This document shows positions 34,986-43,682 of a stretch of 64,000 nucleotides of DNA, piece by piece. Numbering within the stretch: the stretch's first letter is position 1; each line of letters opens with the position of its first letter. Below the pieces are notes generated by a model. It had not been told where the DNA came from, searched no databases, and worked only from the letters and a program-made list of their open reading frames with translations. Source of the DNA: an uncultured Clostridia bacterium. Its GTDB lineage: Bacteria; Bacillota; Clostridia; TANB77; CAG-508. The stretch covers positions 248,001-312,000 of the forward strand of contig CAKPHG010000002.1 in NCBI GenBank assembly GCA_934157035.1. Reading direction: 5' to 3'. The position numbers and the translations under genes were made by a program.

Positions 34986-37900
34986 ATGAGTAAAACATTA
35001 AAAAGAATAGTTGTAGTATTAATAACATTAATTAGCATATTGCTAGTAACAACAAAAGTTTTAGCTGATGAATATGATACATATAATACAAAGAATGATT
35101 ATATAAAATATTTTGATAAAACTAGAATGTTACCAGCAAGAAATGTTAGTGGAGCTACTGGATTATTACCACAATATTATAACCAAAATTCACAAAGAAC
35201 AATATCTTTAAACAAAAAGAGAACAAATTTAAATACAGATGATTTTTGGGACGGAATAATAAAAGGGGAAACTGTATATTGTGCATTACACCATTCTTAT
35301 GTTAGATATGGAACTTTTGATGCAGAAAAGCACTATTTATCAACAAGTGGCGTTAAATTACAAGGAACAACATACCCATCTTATATAAATGAAGAAGATA
35401 CTGTACAAGCAGATATTAATAAAAAGTTAAAAGTTCAAGAAAAAAATTATGAAACAGAAGTTGAAAATGCAAAGGATATATTACAATTAAATAATCCAAA
35501 TGCAACGATAAAAGTCGAAATAATTAGTAAAGACATATTTTATAGAAATAAAAATGCAATATTAGATGCTTATGGAATATTTTGCGGAAATACACTAGAC
35601 ACAGTTACAAAGGGAGAAGCTCAGGTATTAGCAGATAGAAAAGCTGCTGCTGCAACAAAAATGGGAGCAGTAATGAGTGATGTAATAAAAAACATTACAG
35701 GAGCAATTACATCAAAAGAATGGTCTTATGATGTCGATGGAGAAAAGGGACAAGAAGTAGCAATAACAGAAAATATAAAAGGTCCAGAAATAGTTATAAT
35801 GGAAAGAGAAGCAGGAAATCACTCAACAAATGGCTATTCTAGATCTAATATAAAAGAAGAGTATAAAACAAGTAAATCTAACGAGGCAGAAACAGTAAAG
35901 GCATATATACTAACAGCATTAGAAAATTCATACAATAGTGAAATAGGAACTAAATATAGTTTAACAGATATTCAAGCAGCTTATTGGCATGCTCTACATG
36001 TATATGATGGAGGAAGAGATGTAGAAAATGCTAAATATTCAGCAAGAGCTCAAGAACTTTACAATAATGCATATAATTATGCCAAATATATACAATCAAA
36101 TCAAAATGTAGATTATACTACTTCTATAGACACAAGCAAAGCTAAAGTTATAGCAAACAGAAATGAAAAAACATATATAGTTGGGCCATTTACATTAAAT
36201 TATCCAAATTATTATCAAGATTCACAAGGAAATAAAAAATATTTTAACGACTTTTCTTATGTAAAAGCTTTAAATATAACTGCAGGTGGAACTACATTAA
36301 AATATAATGGAATAGAAAATAAAAAAGAATTTGATTTAATTTTAGAAGATGGAGGAATATCAGCAAGCGGAATAGGAAAAGTATATCCAAAAAGTGGAGA
36401 AAAATTCTTTATAAAAATAGACGCAAATAAAATTCAAGATGCTTCAAGTATAAAATTAAGTGCAGACTTTGAATATTTAAATAATGCACAAATAGAATAC
36501 AATAAAATGGATTCAAAAGCACAAATATATGCTTATTTGGGAATTATAAGTGCAGAAGGAATACAGCAAGCTAGTACAACTCATGTAGATATATCTGCAA
36601 TTGTACGATATAAAGTAAGTGCAGTAGAGTCAAAATTTGTACATAAAGATGGCTGTGTAAACTCAAATAATACAAATATTAAATATTGTATGTATTGTAG
36701 TGGAAAAGTAGTAGAAGAAGAAGTTGATTTTATTGAAGATACATATTCTAATAATTATAGTAACTATTATTTACAACCATATATTCAAATGACAGAAGAA
36801 CCAATAAAAAAAGATTTAACAGCACAAAAATTTATTGTTACAAATGAAGGAAAAAGAGATTATAAAACAAAAACATCTACAACTGAAGAAATAGACTTAA
36901 GTATGGAACTTGGTGGAAAAGTATGGGTAGATGAAGAAACTGGAAAAGAAAGTGTTGCAAATGGAATAAAAGATAGTAGTGAAAAATTAGTTCCAAATGT
37001 AATAGTTACATTATATAAACAAGATGGAACAAGAATTGCAGAAACAAAAACAAATAATAATGGTGAATATAGATTTACAGGTGTAAATGCAATGTATAAA
37101 TACTATGTAAAATTCACATACAATGGACAATACTATGAACCAACATATTATACATCACCATTAGATGGTACAAACGGATGGAACAAAGGAAATTGGCAAA
37201 ACAACTCAAATGCAACAGACAAAATAAATGAAAGAGAAGTATTAAACAAAAAATTTGAGTCAATAGGTTCATATCCAAATAACTATTACCATGGAGAATA
37301 TGGAACAACATATACAAAAGAACAATTATTAAATGCAAAAGTTATAGATGAATTTGGAAACCTAATAATGAAAGAAGATGCACCAGAAGCTAAAGATGCA
37401 GAAATAAAAAGCATGATAACTTATGTAAAAGAATGTAGAATGGATGCATATACAGGAAACAACACAAAAACAGGTGGATATGCTTACGATACTTATCCAA
37501 TACCAGATATATTTATGATAGATGATGGTGGAAAAATAGTATTTATGAAATTAGATATACTAGATTCTAATTATAAAATAAGTAAAGTAAGACAAGCAGA
37601 TATAAACATGTTATATCCATCAGCATACTACATTAACTTAGGTTTACATCCAAGAGAAGATGCAGACTTAGCTTTAAAGAAAGATATAGACAATGTAACA
37701 TTAGAAATAAATGGTCAAACACATAAATATACTTATGATACACTAGAAAACAAAACAAACCAAAATGGAGAAGAAACATGGGATATTAGTGTAAGACTTT
37801 CAGACACATACTACAACACAGCATATTCAAGAGAATTATATAAAGAAGATTATTTATATAAAGCAAGTAGCTATGGTAATGAAGAAGTACAAAAAGAATA

Positions 37901-40445
37901 TGGAAAAACAAAAAATGACGAATTAAATGTATACATTACATACAAAATAATGGTTCGTAACCAAGCAATAAGCTTAAGAACAAGAGTAGATGAAATAGTA
38001 GACTACTATGATCCAGATTTAGAATATGTAGCAAATCGTTCATATATACAAATAAAAAACGGAACAAACAACATAGGAAAATACCTTGTAGTAGCAGAAG
38101 AAAATAGTAACTATGATTCTGTAACAAGTATAGACGGATATAAAAAGCTATATGTAAAAGGTTTAGGTCAAAATGCACAAAAAATAAATGATGCAGGAGA
38201 AAATGACGGAGAAAAAATAGCAGATGGATTATACCTAGACGGTGGACAAACAGCGTATGTATATTTAACATTTAAAGTAGCAAAAGACAATAGAGATGGA
38301 GAAGAATGGGTACGCTTAGATGAAGAATATGCAAATGGTGTAGCAATAGGTGTAGGTAAAGAAAACATAGCAGAAATAAATGGTTACTCTACAAAATATG
38401 CTGAAGGTACAAAAGTACCAAACATAGGAGATGTAAGTGGAAAACCAGCAGGTAAAGTAGACAAAGACTCTAACCCAGGTAACTTAAACCCAGTAGATGT
38501 ACCAAAAGATGGAACAATAAACTATGAAAACTTTGAAGATGATACAGATAAAGCACCAAACATTAGAATTATATTAGACCGTGACGAAAACAAAACAAGA
38601 GTAATTTCAGGTAGTGTATTTGAAGACAGTAGAACAAACGAAATAGGAGTAGCTACAGTAGGAAACGGATTTAAAGAAGATAAAGAAACATTAATAAATG
38701 GTGTAACTGTACAATTAGTAGAGTTAATGGAAAATGGTAAAGAATTTGTATGGAGAGAATTTGGTTCTACAAAAAATGGAACAGAAACTATAGGAACTGG
38801 AACTGGTACAGGTAATGTAACAGAAGAAACACCTATAATAAATGCTTATAATTTAATACAAAATTACAAATTTAATGAAACTTCACACAAAGGAGAATAT
38901 GCATTCAAGTCATTTGCACCAGGTAAATATGTAGTAAGATTTATATATGGAGATACAGTAAAAACTGTAGTACCAAATGTAGAAGGCGGAAACGCAAAAT
39001 CTTATAATGGACAAGATTATAAATCTACAACATACCAAAAAGGTGTAGAACAAAACAAAACATATACATGGAATAGAAATACACAATATGTAAATGGACA
39101 AGAAATATTATCTAATAAGCCAGAAGACCATTATACAATTTCTACATTTAAACCAGATGCTTCAAACAACGAAACAGCAAACTTTGAAACAAAACAAGCA
39201 AATGCATATTTATATGACATTACAGCATCAGATTCAAGACAAGACTTATCAGATGCAAAAGATATAGCTTCAAGAAGAGAAGAAGTAATAAATTACTCTA
39301 ATAAAAATGTAACAAACTACATTGCAGAAGTATTAGCATCACACAAAACAGACTATGAAACATTAAATGATAAAAATACATTATTAAAAGACTTAATTCA
39401 AAATACAAAAATGACAGCGCAAACAGGTGTAATGGTAATTGAACTTGAAAAAGACCAAGAGGGAACAGACGGAAATAACAAACAAAATATATACCAAATT
39501 ACAAATGTAGACTTAGGACTAGAAGAAAGACCAAAAGCACAATTAGTAATAGAAAAAGAAGTTTCAAATGTAAAACTTACATTAGCAGATGGATCTATAT
39601 TATTTGATGCATCAAAATCTGCAAACAATGTATTATGGAGAGACCACAAAGGTTATGACTTAGGTTACAAGGGTAACTTATTAAATGAAACAAAATTTGG
39701 TAGCATAGAAAATATTAGAAAGAATAATGCATCAAGCTTTGGTTTAATACAATTAAGTATGGACGAAGAATTAATGCATGGTGCTACTATAAAAGTAGAT
39801 TATGCTGTAACTGTAAAAAATGTTGGAGAAGTAGATTATAAAGATAACAAATTCTATTACACAGGAGAAAAATCTGACACAGCTAAAGTAGTAACAACAA
39901 CAGCAAATAAAGTAATAGATTATGTAGCAAATAATTTACAATTCTATGCAAAAGATAATAGTAATTGGAAAGTAATTACTACAAACGATATTAAGAATAA
40001 TGGCTTAGTAAATGATAAACTAGAGGGTAGCATAGAACAATACAACACAATTATAGTAACAGAAGATTTAGCAAAAGATTTAGTACCAGAACTATATAAA
40101 GAAAAAGTAGATAAAAATGCACAAAGCAGTGTAAGTGTACCATTAGTATTAACACAATTAATTACAGCAGAAAATGATGGAGACGACTTAACATATAGAA
40201 ATATAGCAGAAATAGTACAAACTTCTAACACAGTAGGTAGAAGAATGGAATACTCTGTAGTAGGTAACCAAGACCCACTAAAAGAGCCACAAGAACTAGA
40301 TACAAGTAAAGCAGAAGTTATAAAAATATTACCACCATTTGGAGGTATAGCAATGTATGTACTAATTTCTGTAGTAGCATTAGCAGGAGTTGCAATAATA
40401 GTAACAGGTGTAATCTTTATTAAGAAAAAAGTACTAAGAAAATAA
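34986..40445 (+). CDS. Giant cell-surface protein with thioester-like head and two SdrD_B-like domains
   Basis: An 1819-residue exported protein. The signal peptide ends near V-L-A-D (about residue 28). The N-terminal region has V-Y-C99-A-L-H and I-Q330-A-A-Y-W, resembling the Cys-Gln pair of thioester adhesin domains; this is an inference. Cysteines at about 557-575 (C-V-N-S and C-M-Y-C) could bind metal. SdrD_B/Cna_B-like folds lie near 641-720 and 1205-1330, with beta-rich stalk regions between. A C-terminal helix (about 1788-1813) ends K-K-K-V-L-R-K, much like the preceding protein; no LPxTG is seen. GGGAGG precedes the ATG. Confidence 0.8.
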   Translation: MSKTLKRIVVVLITLISILLVTTKVLADEYDTYNTKNDYIKYFDKTRMLPARNVSGATGLLPQYYNQNSQRTISLNKKRTNLNTDDFWDGIIKGETVYCALHHSYVRYGTFDAEKHYLSTSGVKLQGTTYPSYINEEDTVQADINKKLKVQEKNYETEVENAKDILQLNNPNATIKVEIISKDIFYRNKNAILDAYGIFCGNTLDTVTKGEAQVLADRKAAAATKMGAVMSDVIKNITGAITSKEWSYDVDGEKGQEVAITENIKGPEIVIMEREAGNHSTNGYSRSNIKEEYKTSKSNEAETVKAYILTALENSYNSEIGTKYSLTDIQAAYWHALHVYDGGRDVENAKYSARAQELYNNAYNYAKYIQSNQNVDYTTSIDTSKAKVIANRNEKTYIVGPFTLNYPNYYQDSQGNKKYFNDFSYVKALNITAGGTTLKYNGIENKKEFDLILEDGGISASGIGKVYPKSGEKFFIKIDANKIQDASSIKLSADFEYLNNAQIEYNKMDSKAQIYAYLGIISAEGIQQASTTHVDISAIVRYKVSAVESKFVHKDGCVNSNNTNIKYCMYCSGKVVEEEVDFIEDTYSNNYSNYYLQPYIQMTEEPIKKDLTAQKFIVTNEGKRDYKTKTSTTEEIDLSMELGGKVWVDEETGKESVANGIKDSSEKLVPNVIVTLYKQDGTRIAETKTNNNGEYRFTGVNAMYKYYVKFTYNGQYYEPTYYTSPLDGTNGWNKGNWQNNSNATDKINEREVLNKKFESIGSYPNNYYHGEYGTTYTKEQLLNAKVIDEFGNLIMKEDAPEAKDAEIKSMITYVKECRMDAYTGNNTKTGGYAYDTYPIPDIFMIDDGGKIVFMKLDILDSNYKISKVRQADINMLYPSAYYINLGLHPREDADLALKKDIDNVTLEINGQTHKYTYDTLENKTNQNGEETWDISVRLSDTYYNTAYSRELYKEDYLYKASSYGNEEVQKEYGKTKNDELNVYITYKIMVRNQAISLRTRVDEIVDYYDPDLEYVANRSYIQIKNGTNNIGKYLVVAEENSNYDSVTSIDGYKKLYVKGLGQNAQKINDAGENDGEKIADGLYLDGGQTAYVYLTFKVAKDNRDGEEWVRLDEEYANGVAIGVGKENIAEINGYSTKYAEGTKVPNIGDVSGKPAGKVDKDSNPGNLNPVDVPKDGTINYENFEDDTDKAPNIRIILDRDENKTRVISGSVFEDSRTNEIGVATVGNGFKEDKETLINGVTVQLVELMENGKEFVWREFGSTKNGTETIGTGTGTGNVTEETPIINAYNLIQNYKFNETSHKGEYAFKSFAPGKYVVRFIYGDTVKTVVPNVEGGNAKSYNGQDYKSTTYQKGVEQNKTYTWNRNTQYVNGQEILSNKPEDHYTISTFKPDASNNETANFETKQANAYLYDITASDSRQDLSDAKDIASRREEVINYSNKNVTNYIAEVLASHKTDYETLNDKNTLLKDLIQNTKMTAQTGVMVIELEKDQEGTDGNNKQNIYQITNVDLGLEERPKAQLVIEKEVSNVKLTLADGSILFDASKSANNVLWRDHKGYDLGYKGNLLNETKFGSIENIRKNNASSFGLIQLSMDEELMHGATIKVDYAVTVKNVGEVDYKDNKFYYTGEKSDTAKVVTTTANKVIDYVANNLQFYAKDNSNWKVITTNDIKNNGLVNDKLEGSIEQYNTIIVTEDLAKDLVPELYKEKVDKNAQSSVSVPLVLTQLITAENDGDDLTYRNIAEIVQTSNTVGRRMEYSVVGNQDPLKEPQELDTSKAEVIKILPPFGGIAMYVLISVVALAGVAIIVTGVIFIKKKVLRK

Positions 40446-40454
40446 ATAAACATA

Positions 40455-40497
40455 AAATAAAATGGTGAAAATACTTTAATTTTCACCATTTTATTTG
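40455..40497 (+). terminator. Terminator of the surface-protein operon
   Basis: An 18-bp stem with ATGGTGAAAAT on the left and ATTTTCACCAT on the right, bounded by A/T pairs, lies 10 bp after the stop. Confidence 0.85.
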
Positions 40498-40504
40498 CTT
40501 TTTA

Positions 40505-40533
40505 TTGACATTTTTAGTAAAAAATGGTATAAT
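40505..40533 (+). promoter_or_regulatory. Perfect sigma-A promoter of the lipoprotein gene
   Basis: TTGACA (40505-40510), 17 bp, TATAAT (40528-40533) with a TG extended -10. Twenty bases across the spacer and -10 are identical to the promoter at 50507-50535. Confidence 0.85.
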
Positions 40534-40607
40534 AAACTTAGATTTAGGTTAAATACCTATATACTTATAAACATTTTTTCATAGATATCAATAAGGAGGA
40601 AAACAAT

Positions 40608-41219
40608 ATGAAAAAGTATGAAGAAATGAACAACTTAATATTGAAAAGCAACAAAATGCGGAAACTTTTAGTACTTGCAGTGCTTGTTCTTACATTAGCT
40701 ATGGCTACTGGCTGTGGCAAGAAAAAGAACAAAACACCTACACCTACCACACCTTCAGCAACTGTAACTAAGGAAGAAACAACTCCTGAAGTTACCAAAC
40801 CTACTGAATCTACACCTGTAGAAACAGTAGAACCTACAGAAACTGTTCCTGAAACAGAAGATGTAGAAAGCATTGATTTATCACAGTATTCTAATGCAGT
40901 CGATTGTATTAATGCATTGCAATCTTATGATACTTTGATGATAATTGCATGGAATGATAATGGAGGCCAAACTATTTTAAAAAATGGTGACCATTATAAT
41001 AATTCTATGTTATCATCATTTTTCTTTAATAGAACACCTGAAAATGGTAATATTAAAGATGTAACATTAGAAAGTAATGATAACAATGCTAAAATAATGA
41101 AAACTAAAAAATCCTATGCACTTTCAACAGTAATAGGTGAAGATGTAGAGTACAAGGTAACATTTACTTATAATGATGGTACAGAAGAAACAATTACAGT
41201 ATATATTACAAGAGAATAA
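40608..41219 (+). CDS. Putative lipoprotein, unknown function
   Basis: A 203-residue protein with a long N-region, a hydrophobic core at about residues 19-33 and a lipobox-like A-M-A-T-G-C with the Cys at about 36, then Lys-rich and Thr/Pro/Glu-rich linker to about 86. The C-terminal 115 residues look like a compact beta-rich domain ending in Y-N-D-G-T-E-E-T-I-T-V-Y. Residue -3 of the lipobox is Ala rather than Leu, so lipidation is likely but not certain. The first ATG is supported by AAGGAGG. The gene stands alone between a perfect promoter and a structured 3' region. Codon use is less A-rich than in its neighbours. Confidence 0.7.
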   Translation: MKKYEEMNNLILKSNKMRKLLVLAVLVLTLAMATGCGKKKNKTPTPTTPSATVTKEETTPEVTKPTESTPVETVEPTETVPETEDVESIDLSQYSNAVDCINALQSYDTLMIIAWNDNGGQTILKNGDHYNNSMLSSFFFNRTPENGNIKDVTLESNDNNAKIMKTKKSYALSTVIGEDVEYKVTFTYNDGTEETITVYITRE

Positions 41220-41259
41220 TAATATTGTATTGTTATCTTTCTATACAATTGTTATATTG

Positions 41260-41362
41260 GGGTGTTATACCAAAGCTTTCCGTAGCCCACACTTTTTAGT
41301 GAGGGCAAGAAATGTAGGCAAAAAGGAAAAAGGTAAGTTCAAATGAGCTTACCTTTTTTCTT
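41260..41362 (+). ncRNA. Candidate structured RNA or 3' UTR with terminator
   Basis: GCCCACACT (41285-41293) and AGTGAGGGC (41298-41306) form a nine-position stem with one A-A mismatch and a TTTT loop. Flanking TTTCC (41277-41281) can pair with GGAAA (41325-41329). The terminator AAGGTAAG/CTTACCTT plus T6 (41330-41356) follows and shares bases with an outer pairing. It matches no riboswitch I know; it may be the 3' end of the lipoprotein mRNA. Confidence 0.4.
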
Positions 41363-41510
41363 GCTTAATTTTTTTTAAAAAACAATAAAAAATATTAAAA
41401 AGAAAACGAAAGATATTTAAATTACATAAGAACATTTTTCTATATTTTGCGCATACTATAACATATATAAAAAAATAAATAATAAAACCAAATAAAAAAA
41501 TTAAAATTCA
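41363..41510. other. AT-rich spacer before Rpn copy 1
   Basis: About 150 bp of almost pure A/T with no ORF, hairpin or recognisable promoter. It ends where the 1.1-kb direct repeat begins. Confidence 0.5.
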
Positions 41511-41728
41511 TTGACAAAAACTGGAAAATAATATATTATAATAACAATAAAAGTTTTATCCATAAACTTTAAATTCAAAAAAATTTTTAAATCTTAAAAA
41601 ATCCCAAAAAATTAAACAAAAAATAAAGGTGGTGGTCCAAGGTAAAAAAATAACTAAAATATAAACAAATATGTTATACATACTTGCAGTTTAATAACCT
41701 GTATGTTAATATTAGAAAGGAAGTAGAA

Positions 41729-42620
41729 TTGGATTTATCATTAAAAAATGATATAGTATTTAAAGCTTTCTTTGCAAAAAAAGGAAACGAAAAATACTTA
41801 AAAAGCTTCTTAGAGGCATTATTAAAAGAAAAAATAGACAAAATAGAAATAATGCGGAGAAGTAACATTACTACAAATGAAAAGAACAGAAAAATACGGA
41901 AGAATAGATTTAAAAGCAACAATAAATCAAAATAAAGTGGTAGATATAGAAATGCAACTAAGGTCAACTAAAAACTTTGATAAAAGAACGGAATTTTATG
42001 GAGCTAAATTAATAACAGAACAATTTGGAAAAGGAAACCAATATAAAGAATTTAAACCGGTAATACTAATAAATATATTAAACTATAATCTATTAGAAGT
42101 ACCAGAATATTATACAAAAACAGTAACAGTAGCAGAAAAACATAGAGAATATGAAGTAATAAAAGATATAACATATTACTTTATAGAATTACCAAAATTT
42201 AGAGAAAATAGACCAAGGTTAGCTAACACATTAGAATGTTGGCTAGCACTAATAGATGGAAAGGGGGAACTATTAGAAATGGCAAAGGAAAAAGAAAAAA
42301 TAATAAAAGAAGCAAACGAAGAAGTAGAAGAAATATTATCAGAATCAGCAATAAAAGAATTAAATGATTATATAGAATCAGCAATATTAGACGAAAATAG
42401 TAGAATATCCGATGCCTTAGAAGAGGGAATGGAAAAAGGAATAGAAAAAGGAATAGAAAAAGGAATAGAAAAAGGAAAGAAAGAAGGAATAGAAGAAGGA
42501 AAAAGGGAAGGACGAAAAGAAATAATAATAAAAATGCTAAAAGAAAAAATAGATATAGAAACAATCTCTAAATTAACAGGATTAACAAAAGAAGAAATTA
42601 AAAAAATTTCTGCAGAATAA
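41729..42620 (+). pseudogene. Rpn-like PD-(D/E)XK nuclease gene, copy 1, one-base frameshift
   Basis: The N-terminal part (from TTG at 41729, site AAAGGAAG) begins LDLSLKNDIVFKAFFAKKGN, the usual start of Rpn/TIGR01784 proteins. The rest (from 41853 in the +1 frame) has G-R-I-D-L-K and D-I-E-M-Q, the PD-(D/E)XK nuclease core, and ends in Lys/Glu-rich helices. The frames overlap at 41853-41935. Removing one A from the A5 run at 41890-41894 would give N-R-K-Y-G-R-I-D and one continuous protein. The C-terminal part is 184 residues identical to copy 2. It is either a pseudogene, a slippage-decoded gene or a homopolymer error. Confidence 0.75.
42424..42510 (+). repeat. Tandem 12-bp repeats in Rpn copy 1
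   Basis: GGAATAGAAAAA is repeated three times with degenerate copies on both sides, encoding G-I-E-K repeats. Copy 2 lacks this array, so the copies differ by repeat expansion or loss. Confidence 0.8.
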
Positions 42621-42626
42621 ACAAAA

Positions 42627-42662
42627 AACAGAGAAAATTTGAATTATCAAAATTCTCTGCTT
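42627..42662. terminator. Terminator between Rpn copy 1 and the FGE-like gene
   Basis: CAGAGAA and TTCTCTG close an A/T-rich hairpin followed by CTTTTTATTT. It lies between convergent genes. Confidence 0.65.
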
Positions 42663-42677
42663 TTTATTTAAGAACAT

Positions 42678-43538
42678 TTACTTAATATAAAGAGATGCTC
42701 GAAATCCGGTAGTAAAATGAGAAGCAAGTGGAGATTCAGGAGTATGGTAAGCAATATGTTTAATATTGCCAGAATCAATACAGCTACCCCCTCGAATAAC
42801 ACGGTATAAGTTACCATATTGTTCTTGTGTCCATTCACTTATATTTCCTCCAAAGTCATAAATATTATTTATGCAAGACTCTTCAAAACTTCCGTTTTTA
42901 GCAACTCTTTGAATTGAACATTCTGTGTTACTAAAATTCCCTAAATTAGTTGAATCTACAGTAATTTCATTAAGAGTTAAAGCTTTAGACTTAACAAACC
43001 ATTCCAGTATAGAGTCATATTCAGCACCAAAAGGTAAATGGCTTTTTACATAAGGACCTTTTTCCATGTTTTGTGCATACATATAACATGTATAAAAGTT
43101 TAAATCGCGCAAAGGCCAAGATCCTTTTATAGACTGGATAAGTTCTTCTTGAGAATCACTTAATACTTCACCAGAAATAAGAAAACGTGAAATATAGAAA
43201 CCTCCATATTTTTTAACGCTTTTTATTTGTAACTTAAACTCTTCTGTAAGTTCCTCTTTGAAAAAATTTAAATTAGGCTCGCTGGTATAATAAGTAATCC
43301 TTCTTCCAAATTTTTCAGAAAAGGAAATAGTACCTTTACCACTACTATCGAGTGTACCATTACGTAGTAACCAACCCACAGGAACCCACACAAATTGACT
43401 TCCATCAAAGTCTCTTTCGATTACAAAACCATTATACCAAAGGCCTTTTACATAGTGGTAGCCTTTTGGAATAGGTGGATTAGTAAAGTTTTTAAAGTAT
43501 TTGTCCTTCAATGCAAATATAAAATTTTTCCGTTTCAT
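42678..43538 (-). CDS. Formylglycine-generating-enzyme-like (SUMF1 fold) protein
   Basis: A 286-residue protein with a C-terminal FGE-sulfatase-type fold. The end shows Y-D-F-G-G-N-I-S-E-W-T, then V-I-R-G-G-S and G-F-R-A-S, the core motifs of this fold. The N-terminal part has P-P-I-P-K-G-Y-H-Y-V and F-V-W-V-P-V, found in many gut-Firmicute members. There is no signal peptide. The copper-binding Cys pair of true FGE is not apparent and no sulfatase is nearby, so a binding rather than enzymatic role is possible, as in diversity-generating C-type lectin-like folds. TGGAGG precedes the ATG. It lies between two direct Rpn repeats. Confidence 0.7.
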   Translation of the reverse strand: MKRKNFIFALKDKYFKNFTNPPIPKGYHYVKGLWYNGFVIERDFDGSQFVWVPVGWLLRNGTLDSSGKGTISFSEKFGRRITYYTSEPNLNFFKEELTEEFKLQIKSVKKYGGFYISRFLISGEVLSDSQEELIQSIKGSWPLRDLNFYTCYMYAQNMEKGPYVKSHLPFGAEYDSILEWFVKSKALTLNEITVDSTNLGNFSNTECSIQRVAKNGSFEESCINNIYDFGGNISEWTQEQYGNLYRVIRGGSCIDSGNIKHIAYHTPESPLASHFTTGFRASLYIK

Positions 43539-43682
43539 ATTTTTTCCTCCATAATTATAAAAGATAATAAATCTTAACGGTTTAAACGTATTTCATATAT
43601 TATGAAAAGCATAATAACATATTATTTAGATTTTTGCAAGTTTCTAATAAGTTAGAAAAAGCTATATAAAAAAATAAAAAAT
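43539..43682. other. Intergenic region between the FGE-like gene and Rpn copy 2
   Basis: AT-rich. On the minus strand a TATAAT lies just before the GGAGG site of the FGE-like gene but has no -35 at the right distance. Nothing else is recognisable. Confidence 0.4.

Larger units (their letters stand above)
41509..42620 (+). repeat. Direct repeat, copy 1 (Rpn-like unit)
   Basis: The first of two near-identical direct repeats (second at 43683-44724). It contains a promoter (TTGACA 41511, TATTAT 41534), a leader of about 190 nt with GGTGGTGGTCCAAGG at 41629-41643, and the frameshifted Rpn-like gene. From about 41566 to 41921 the copies are almost base-identical; beyond that they differ mainly at silent positions. 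No terminal inverted repeats or target duplications were found. Confidence 0.85.

Noticed and set aside
41877..41900. Programmed -1 frameshifting in the Rpn-like genes
   Set aside because: The change needed is +1 (one base skipped), not -1, and the A5 run is short for polymerase slippage. It remains only one of several explanations.
42678..43538. FGE-like gene as target protein of a diversity-generating retroelement
   Set aside because: The fold is related to DGR target proteins, but no reverse transcriptase, template repeat or Avd gene is in the window.
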